A DNA stretch of 47,907 nt from a bacterium (lineage in GTDB: Bacteria > Armatimonadota > UBA5829), in the NCBI GenBank assembly GCA_021373255.1, contig JAJFTD010000187.1, positions 1 to 47,907 of the forward strand, in the 5' to 3' direction. Below are positions 43,175 through 47,907 of this stretch, piece after piece. How positions within the stretch are numbered: position 1 is the first letter of the stretch; every line of letters begins with the position of its first letter. The position numbers and the translations under genes were made by a program. The notes under the pieces are model-generated. The model ran no database searches. It was not told the origin of the DNA and worked only from the letters and a program-made list of their open reading frames with translations.

Positions 43175-43815
43175 TTATAAAGGTTGATACGGTCAATCCC
43201 GAGCTTGGCGCGATAAAGACAGCGGCTGACGCCATTCGGCGCGGCGAACTGGTGATATTTCCGACAGAAACCGTCTACGGGCTAGCTGCCGATGCGCTGA
43301 ACGAAAGCGCTGTAAGACGTGTGTTCGAGGCCAAGGACCGTTTCGAGGGCCACCCACTGCCGGTGCAGGTTGCTGGTGTGGAACAGCTTCATACAGTCGC
43401 TGCATCCATACCCGAAAGTGCCCGGTTGTTGGCGGAGAGATATTGGCCGGGACCGTTAACCCTAGTCCTGCCCAAGACTGATGAAATATCCGATCTCGTG
43501 AGCGGGGGTAGGGATACCGTGGGTGTGCGCGTGCCTGATCATCCGGTGGCGTTGGCTCTTCTTAGAGAGCTCAACTCCCCGATTGTAGCCAGCAGCGCGA
43601 ACATCTCCGGGAAAGACGCTGCGACAGATGCCACTGCGGCAGCCAGAGAGCTTGAGAAATGGGTGTCTGTGACGCTCGATGCGGGTGAGAGCAAGATTGG
43701 GGTGGCATCTACTGTGATTGATGTCAGCGTGACCCCGCATGTTATCCTTCGCCAGGGAGCCATCAGCCGCGCTGAAATTGTTGAAATGATTGGAGACGTA
43801 GAGATTGCCGACTAG
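43168..43815 (+). CDS. tsaC: Threonylcarbamoyl-AMP synthase
   Basis: A 215-residue Sua5/YciO/YrdC protein: IRRGELVIFPTETVYGLAADAL, EAKDRFEGHPLPVQV, YWPGPLTLVLPK, GVRVPDHPVALALL, SPIVASSANISG and STVIDV (some written in part). It makes threonylcarbamoyl-AMP for the t6A modification of tRNAs reading ANN codons. It lacks the extra C-terminal Sua5 domain. The overlaps with prmC upstream and rfaE2 downstream indicate one operon. Confidence 0.94.
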   Translation: MLVIKVDTVNPELGAIKTAADAIRRGELVIFPTETVYGLAADALNESAVRRVFEAKDRFEGHPLPVQVAGVEQLHTVAASIPESARLLAERYWPGPLTLVLPKTDEISDLVSGGRDTVGVRVPDHPVALALLRELNSPIVASSANISGKDAATDATAAARELEKWVSVTLDAGESKIGVASTVIDVSVTPHVILRQGAISRAEIVEMIGDVEIAD

Positions 43816-44317
43816 TGAGATTTCCTTCAGAGCCGCCGAAACCAAGGTTCAGACCCGTTCGGACCTGCAGAAGATCGTTGAGGAAGCGAAAGGGCAGGGG
43901 AAGACCGTCGTCTTTACAAACGGCTGCTTCGACATCCTGCACATAGGTCACGTCCGCTACCTGCAGGACGCGCGAGCGCTGGGGGATATGCTTGTAGTCG
44001 GTGTGAACAGCGATAGCAGTGTCAGCAGGCTCAAAGGCCCCGAGCGCCCCGTTGTGCCCGAGGACGAGCGCATGGAAATTCTAGCCGCGTTGGAGTGTGT
44101 TTCCTATGTGACTCTCTTCAATGAAGACACGCCCGTCGAACTCATAACCGCCATCAAACCCAACATACACACCAAGGGCGGCGATTATAATCCTGACGAT
44201 CTTCCAGAGGCGGACACAGTGCGAGCCGTAGGAGGCCGCATAGAGCTGATCCCACTAAACAAAACCGAAACCCACGGCCGCTCCACTACTCGACTGATTG
44301 AAAAACTTAGAAGTTAA
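43805..44317 (+). CDS. rfaE2: D-glycero-beta-D-manno-heptose 1-P adenylyltransferase
   Basis: A 170-residue nucleotidyltransferase corresponding to the C-terminal half of E. coli HldE: VVFTNGCFDILHIGHVRYLQ with the HIGH motif, LVVGVNSDSSVSRLKGPERP, VTLFNEDTPVELI, HTKGGDY and a late GRSTT loop that binds the nucleotide. It activates heptose phosphate for LPS or surface-glycan synthesis, suggesting a diderm envelope. No kinase half (RfaE1) or gmhA is in the window. Start TTG 43805 overlaps tsaC by 11 bases with GGAG nine bases upstream. Confidence 0.92.
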   Translation: MPTSEISFRAAETKVQTRSDLQKIVEEAKGQGKTVVFTNGCFDILHIGHVRYLQDARALGDMLVVGVNSDSSVSRLKGPERPVVPEDERMEILAALECVSYVTLFNEDTPVELITAIKPNIHTKGGDYNPDDLPEADTVRAVGGRIELIPLNKTETHGRSTTRLIEKLRS

Positions 44318-44466
44318 CGTGCGAAGTGGAGAGAATAAACCTACAATATTCATGTATGCTCTACGTGGTGGCATCAGAGACGCCATTTTACCAATGCGGG
44401 CCACATCAGAGATGTGCCCGAACCTTTCTTTTGGCTGTCTTTCTATCCCCTTCCCAACCATCAGAC

Positions 44467-45132
44467 CTAAATGTCCGTAATGCCAGGCCAGCCGTGGGGG
44501 GCGCAGGAGATTTTTCGCTTGATGCGAGCCAGGGCATTATCCACAGACTTGGTCTTGCACCTCAGCTCACATGCGATTTCGCGGTAGCTCTTGCCGACCT
44601 GATAACCGGAGAGCACCTGCCACTCGAAGTCGGACAGAAGCCTTCTGAGCATGTCCTGCAGACGGGTGTTGTCCTCACGCCTGAGCACCAACTCCTCCGG
44701 GTCCACAGTGTCGTCCGATACTAGTATATCGGCAAGGTTCCACTCGGAGTCGCTGTCCTCGGATGGATACTCCAGCGAGACTGATGTATTCAGCGGGGTC
44801 TGTTTGCGGCGGGTGGCGGTCTTGATCGCCGTGATCACATGGCGCTCAATACAGATGCGCGCAAAAGACAGGAAAGATATGTCCTTCTCGGGCCGATAGT
44901 CGACGATCGCTTGCCACAGCCCGATCATTCCGATCTGCAGCAAGTCTTCTTTTTCCGCGCCCATAAGGAAGTATGATCTAACCTTGGTTCTCACCAGGCT
45001 GCGATATTTATAGAGCAGGAATTCGGAGGCTCGCTCATCGCCATACTGGGCAATCTCGACGATTTCCTGATCAGACAGGGTTGCGTAGCGCGACTGGGTT
45101 AGACTTCGCTCTTCCTGGAACTGGTCCTGCAC
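44467..45132 (-). CDS. sigH: SigH-like RNA polymerase sigma factor
   Basis: A 221-residue sigma factor: SDQEIVEIAQYGDERASEFL, LVRTKVRSYFLMGAEKEDLLQ (in part), IGMIGLWQAIVDYRPEKDISF and FARICIERHVITAIKTATRRK (in part) for region 2; LLSDFEWQVLSGYQVGKSYR, EIACELRCKTKSVDNALARI for region 4. It matches the sigma-30/SigH family of Firmicutes, which controls early sporulation and competence genes. GTG 45132 is chosen because AGAGGTG lies five bases upstream; the length then equals B. subtilis SigH closely. A comEC pair elsewhere in the window fits a competence role. Confidence 0.92.
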   Translation of the reverse strand: MQDQFQEERSLTQSRYATLSDQEIVEIAQYGDERASEFLLYKYRSLVRTKVRSYFLMGAEKEDLLQIGMIGLWQAIVDYRPEKDISFLSFARICIERHVITAIKTATRRKQTPLNTSVSLEYPSEDSDSEWNLADILVSDDTVDPEELVLRREDNTRLQDMLRRLLSDFEWQVLSGYQVGKSYREIACELRCKTKSVDNALARIKRKISCAPHGWPGITDI

Positions 45133-45227
45133 GCTTTCACCTCTCCGCATAAGTGATCTGCTTCGGTATCGATGGGGTGACAACAGACCACCGCCTCGCA
45201 TCGCCCAAGCCTGATGTATTCTTTCGA

Positions 45228-45246
45228 GATTGACGTGTCGTCAATC
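45228..45246. promoter_or_regulatory. Palindrome upstream of sigH
   Basis: GATTGACG and CGTCAATC are perfect 8-base arms around TGT. It overlaps the stop of the DUF4342-like gene, about 95 bases before the sigH start, and could be an operator or a weak terminator. Confidence 0.4.
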
Positions 45247-45531
45247 CTCGCTTACTACTTCAATGGTCAACTTTGTCAATAACACAGCAGTCAACCCTAT
45301 GGCAACGGCTGTAGCAGCGGTGAGCGCCACGGGTAATTCGGCGACAGTTTTGTTCCCAAGCCTGATTCTGACTGCTTTAGGTCGTCCACCCGCCATTGTT
45401 TTCTGGAAATCATCCAGCACGCCTACAGCTACATCCAGGATATTTGCCACACCCTCAGCCGCACTGCAGCACGGGATGGCCGCTGCCTGGTTTGTTTGAC
45501 GGTCTTGTAGACTGCTTGGTTCCTGATTCAT
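45241..45531 (-). CDS. DUF4342-like small membrane protein
   Basis: About 96 residues. A helical N-terminal part (ILDVAVGVLDDFQKTM) is followed by AVRIRLGNKTVAELPVAL and a hydrophobic helix (TAATAVAIGLTAVLLTKL) ending IEVVSED. The order of a short strand segment with KTVAELP before a membrane helix recalls DUF4342, found in Firmicutes. ATG 45531 is chosen because GGTGA precedes it and because the promoter at 45548-45577 excludes the longer frame. Same strand as sigH. Function unknown. Confidence 0.7.
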   Translation of the reverse strand: MNQEPSSLQDRQTNQAAAIPCCSAAEGVANILDVAVGVLDDFQKTMAGGRPKAVRIRLGNKTVAELPVALTAATAVAIGLTAVLLTKLTIEVVSED

Positions 45532-45547
45532 GAGCTTCACCGCAAGG

Positions 45548-45577
45548 ATTATATCGCAATTCACGAACGCTTGGCAA
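45548..45577 (-). promoter_or_regulatory. Promoter of the DUF4342-like gene and perhaps sigH
   Basis: On the minus strand, -35 TTGCCA (45577-45572), 18-base spacer and -10 TATAAT (45553-45548). This is the same hexamer pair and spacing as the rpmE promoter. Confidence 0.65.
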
Positions 45578-45652
45578 GGATTACAAGCTCAAGTGCTTAA
45601 AATTCCACGTATAAACTGGCTTCGCGGCAATACACTTCGCAAATAACGCTGG

Positions 45653-46225
45653 TTAGTCAAAGTAGTAGTCGGTTTTTCTTGCCCAGTCGCTGCTTGGATG
45701 ATCGGCTCTGAGCTTCTGCCATTCATACTCGAGTTCCTTGATGTCACCAGTGACTTGATACTTTGCTACCCCAAGCCAATAATGGTTCTCCGCATTGCGT
45801 ACAGAGTCGACCGCTGTGTAGATCCTGGCACGTTCCAACACATCAATCGCTTCGTTAACGCGTCTTGTATTGAGTAAAAGCAATCCGTAGCCTACCCAAA
45901 ACTCAGCCAGGAACTGCTCAACACTCAGCACACCGTATGAGCGCCGGTGCTCATTGTCATCGATGTCACTGAGTATAATGCATGGGGTCCAAAACGCATG
46001 GTATCTGATTAATGCTCCCGGGTCTTCCTTTAGGTCGAAGCGCACTGGGATAACGAACTCGTCAACAAAACGGTGCACTCGTGGATCAGTATAAGTGTGT
46101 TCCTGCATATAACGTGATCCAACCAATGTTGGATTATAGAGGTCGATGAGAATCTGCCTATTTCTCTCCCGGGCCTCCATTCGTGCTTCTTCAAGTGAGA
46201 GACGCCAGGTAATAGTCTGAATCAT
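45653..46225 (-). CDS. Thioredoxin-fold protein without active-site cysteines
   Basis: A 190-residue protein. Residues 1-110 follow the thioredoxin-like pattern of DUF255/Thioredoxin_7 proteins: WRLSLEEARMEARERNRQIL, IDLYNP, SRYMQEHTYTDPRVHRFVDE, FVIPVRFDLKED and the cis-Pro region FWTPCIIL. Where CxxC is expected stands NPTLVGS, so it cannot do dithiol chemistry. Residues about 125-190 are helical and TPR-like (TRRVNEAIDVLERARIY, HYWLGVAKYQVTGD). Probably a binding or scaffold protein. GAGGAGG eight bases upstream supports the ATG. Confidence 0.78.
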   Translation of the reverse strand: MIQTITWRLSLEEARMEARERNRQILIDLYNPTLVGSRYMQEHTYTDPRVHRFVDEFVIPVRFDLKEDPGALIRYHAFWTPCIILSDIDDNEHRRSYGVLSVEQFLAEFWVGYGLLLLNTRRVNEAIDVLERARIYTAVDSVRNAENHYWLGVAKYQVTGDIKELEYEWQKLRADHPSSDWARKTDYYFD

Positions 46226-46401
46226 TGTTATGGCCTCCTCTATATAGCTGAGAGCCCGGATTTACTACCGCTTAGGAAATTATATTGTGTTATGTAGTAT
46301 CTGCTGTTCTCATGTTTCCCGCACAGCAGCCTACACTACTCATCGCAGCGAAATGCTGTGGGTTAAGTAGATAAATCCGCAGAAATCTTTCTGTAAAGCC
46401 A

Positions 46402-46430
46402 TTGACAAAGACAAATTGTAAAGCTATACT
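46402..46430 (+). promoter_or_regulatory. Promoter of the Fur/PerR-type gene
   Basis: -35 TTGACA (46402-46407), 17-base spacer, -10 TATACT (46425-46430); transcription would start near 46437, inside the palindrome described next. Confidence 0.8.
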
Positions 46431-46433
46431 TGC

Positions 46434-46457
46434 TAATAATAACTATTCCTATTATTA
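46434..46457. promoter_or_regulatory. Probable Fur/Per-box operator
   Basis: TAATAATA and TATTATTA are perfect 8-base arms around an 8-base centre, at the transcription start. The AT-rich half-sites are like those of Fur and PerR boxes, suggesting autoregulation. Confidence 0.6.
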
Positions 46458-46468
46458 AAAATGATCTA

Positions 46469-46861
46469 ATGGCAGATAAACAGCTCAGGACATCCCGGCA
46501 GCGCCGGGTCATACTTGATGAACTTAGAAAAGTAACTTCACATCCCACAGCGGATGAAGTTTATGAGATGGTGCGCAAGAAGCTGCCGCATATTAGCCTG
46601 GGCACAGTTTATCGCAATCTTGAGGTTATGTCGGAGTCTGGAATCGTGCTTAAGTTGCACGTCGGAGAAGCCCAGAAGAGATTCGACGGAAACCCAGCCA
46701 ACCATTACCACGTTAAGTGCTCACATTGCGGGCGAGTGGATGATGTTGATATGGCGATGCTCTCCAATATTGAGAAAGCTGCGGAAAGTGCGACGGGTTA
46801 TGAAATCAACTCACATAATGTAGAGTTTATTGGTGTCTGTCCACATTGCAGGTGCCCTTAA
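46469..46861 (+). CDS. Fur-family regulator, PerR-like
   Basis: A 130-residue Fur-family protein: LRTSRQRRVILDELRKVTSH winged helix, PHISLGTVYRNLEVMSESGI recognition helix, dimer domain with RFDGNPANHYHVKCSHCGRV and the C-terminal zinc pair CPHCRC. It senses metal or peroxide. The gene downstream is rubrerythrin, a typical PerR target, so PerR is more likely than Fur, though the sequence cannot settle it. ATG 46469 is chosen because the promoter places the transcript start after the upstream in-frame TTG; it lacks a good ribosome site. Confidence 0.9.
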   Translation: MADKQLRTSRQRRVILDELRKVTSHPTADEVYEMVRKKLPHISLGTVYRNLEVMSESGIVLKLHVGEAQKRFDGNPANHYHVKCSHCGRVDDVDMAMLSNIEKAAESATGYEINSHNVEFIGVCPHCRCP

Positions 46862-46913
46862 ATAATTTCGGGCATTGGGCCCAAACATATACTGTTTTTC
46901 GAGGAGGACAAAC

Positions 46914-47489
46914 ATGTCTAAGCTAAACGGAACCAGGACAGAGAAGAATCTTCTTGCGGCGTTCGCGGGTGAGTCGCAGGCACGCAATCGCTACACTTAC
47001 TTTGCCAGCCAAGCCAAAAAAGATGGTTATGAGCAGATTGCTTCGATTTTCGAGGAAACGGCCAATCAGGAGAAGGAGCATGCCAAGCGATTTTTCAGCA
47101 TGCTGCCTGGCGGTGATGTCGAGATAGTTGCAGCTTATCCTGCCGGTGTTGTCGGCACTACCCTTGAAAACCTTAGGGCTGCAGCCGCTGGTGAAGGGCA
47201 TGAGTGGGGTGAGCTTTACCCGGGCTTCGCTGCTGTCGCCAGGGAAGAGGGTTTCGATGGTGTAGCAAACATGTTCGATGCTATCTCGGTCGCGGAGAAG
47301 CAGCACGGTAAGCGTTATGCCGATCTAGCTGACAACATTGAAGCCGGTCGCGTTTTTGCTCGCACTGGTGCAGTTAAGTGGCGCTGCCGCAACTGTGGCT
47401 ATGTGCACGAGGGAACTGATGCCCCAAAGGTCTGCCCGGCATGTGCGCATCCACAGGCTCATTTCGAACTCTTGGGTGAGAACTGGTAA
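46914..47489 (+). CDS. rbr: Rubrerythrin
   Basis: A 191-residue rubrerythrin. The ferritin-like diiron domain has ESQARNRY, ETANQEKEHAKRF, REEGFDGVANMF and AEKQHGKRY, giving the Glu and His ligands; the C-terminal rubredoxin domain has CRNCGYVHEGTDAPKVCPAC. It reduces hydrogen peroxide in microaerobic or anaerobic cells. GGAGG six bases before the ATG is strong. It follows the PerR-like gene by about 50 bases and is probably under the same operator. Confidence 0.96.
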   Translation: MSKLNGTRTEKNLLAAFAGESQARNRYTYFASQAKKDGYEQIASIFEETANQEKEHAKRFFSMLPGGDVEIVAAYPAGVVGTTLENLRAAAAGEGHEWGELYPGFAAVAREEGFDGVANMFDAISVAEKQHGKRYADLADNIEAGRVFARTGAVKWRCRNCGYVHEGTDAPKVCPACAHPQAHFELLGENW

Positions 47490-47502
47490 TCTTTTATAAT
47501 TA

Positions 47503-47534
47503 AAAGGGGGCGCGGTTCACATCGCACCCCCTTT
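47503..47534. terminator. Bidirectional terminator
   Basis: AAAGGGGG...GCG (47503-47514) pairs with CGC-A-CCCCCTTT (47523-47534), between convergent rubrerythrin and UroD-family genes. Confidence 0.7.
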
Positions 47535-47540
47535 CGATAA

Positions 47541-47907
47541 TTAACTTCTGAGTATCTCGCGGCTTATCTCAATGCCGTGGTCTACAAAGTATCGCATCGT
47601 TTCGTAATCAACTTCCGGCGGCTCCGAGTGGTCGGAGTGCAATATATAGCTGCCGCCGTTTTTTAGAACATAGGCCATTTTGCGCATCAGTTCGTCGTCT
47701 ATTGCCTGACGATTATTGCTGATCAATGTCCTAACATCAAGCCCGCCAAAAAATGCGATCTTATCTCCGAACTTATCAAACAGCGTCGGCAGATCCATCC
47801 CCGCCTTCACTTCCATAGCCTGGAGGCAGTCTATTCCAGCCTCGATGAGGCCCGGCAGCAGGGGTTCCACATAGCCGCATGAGTGGACAATCACCTTGCA
47901 TCCCAGC
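47541..47907 (-). CDS. Uroporphyrinogen decarboxylase-family protein, C-terminal part
   Basis: The 5' end lies outside the window; about 122 codons are present. VIVHSCGYVEPLLPGLIEAG carries the Cys-containing motif of the MtaA/CmuA branch of the UroD superfamily, and KIAFFGGLDVRTLI, GGSYILHSDHSEPPEVDYE are typical of its C-terminal barrel strands. True UroD lacks the HSCG Cys, so this is more likely a corrinoid-protein methyltransferase-like or unknown enzyme, a group abundant in Armatimonadota and related genomes. Substrate unknown. Confidence 0.82.
   Translation of the reverse strand, partial: LGCKVIVHSCGYVEPLLPGLIEAGIDCLQAMEVKAGMDLPTLFDKFGDKIAFFGGLDVRTLISNNRQAIDDELMRKMAYVLKNGGSYILHSDHSEPPEVDYETMRYFVDHGIEISREILRS

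Noticed and set aside
45215-45250. A SigH-type promoter (AGGAT...GAAT) in front of sigH.
   Set aside because: The two elements are about 21 bases apart, too far for the known SigH spacing.

Overview
The window looks like part of a bacterial chromosome, not a plasmid or prophage. Conserved housekeeping genes (RF1, PrmC, TsaC, L31, SigH, FabZ, exonuclease III) alternate with poorly known secreted and membrane proteins. The mix suggests a diderm lineage of the Terrabacteria type, with Armatimonadota as my best guess. SigH, the YabR-like S1 protein, DUF1385 and the rpmE-DUF1385-prfA-prmC-tsaC order recall Firmicutes. FabZ and RfaE2 (heptose activation) point to an outer envelope. DUF362, UroD-family, TIM-barrel isomerase and ECF-fusion genes are frequent in Armatimonadota. 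This placement is inference. GTG and TTG starts are common, so many starts below were chosen by Shine-Dalgarno position.

Layout. 1-850: 5' end of glnA preceded by a GlnR-like OmpR regulator, both on the minus strand. 1.1-4.8 kb: an AT-richer stretch with two polytopic membrane proteins, a lipoprotein, a slipin-type SPFH protein behind a structured leader, and a possible winged-helix protein; it also holds two copies of an intergenic repeat. 4.8-11.1 kb (minus): a ParB-like protein with a cysteine-rich tail, ComEC split into two overlapping genes, and an ECF sigma factor fused to a membrane domain. 11.5-17 kb: tRNA-Pro, a small membrane protein, a family B DNA polymerase, dihydrolipoamide dehydrogenase and a DUF697 protein. 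17.2-27.5 kb (plus): an S1 protein, an orphan DNA adenine methylase, a cyclase lacking its metal motif, a secreted protein, a small helical protein, FabZ, an HD hydrolase, a flavodiiron protein, ExoIII and a secreted propeller/Fn3 protein. 27.5-34.7 kb: a sugar isomerase-like protein, a secreted unknown, DUF362, an (alpha/alpha)6 glycosidase and an alpha/beta hydrolase. 34.8-39.4 kb: a 171-bp inverted-repeat element, a DUF4062 protein, and an operon of active HtrA (four PDZ domains) plus a catalytically dead relative. 39.6-44.3 kb: rpmE, DUF1385, prfA, prmC, tsaC and rfaE2. 44.5-47.9 kb: SigH, a DUF4342-like protein, a cysteine-less thioredoxin-fold protein, a Fur/PerR-type regulator with its own operator upstream of rubrerythrin, and the 3' end of a UroD-family gene.

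How it fits together. Three themes recur: oxygen and peroxide defence (flavodiiron protein, Fur/PerR-rubrerythrin), envelope protein quality control (HtrA pair, slipin) and translation (L31, RF1, PrmC, TsaC). Intergenic DNA is unusually rich in long palindromes of several unrelated families. The best candidates for something new are the HtrA/pseudoprotease pair, the 171-bp element, the structured leader at 3.26-3.43 kb, the ECF-membrane fusion, the cysteine-tailed ParB-like protein and the GlnR-like regulator next to glnA.
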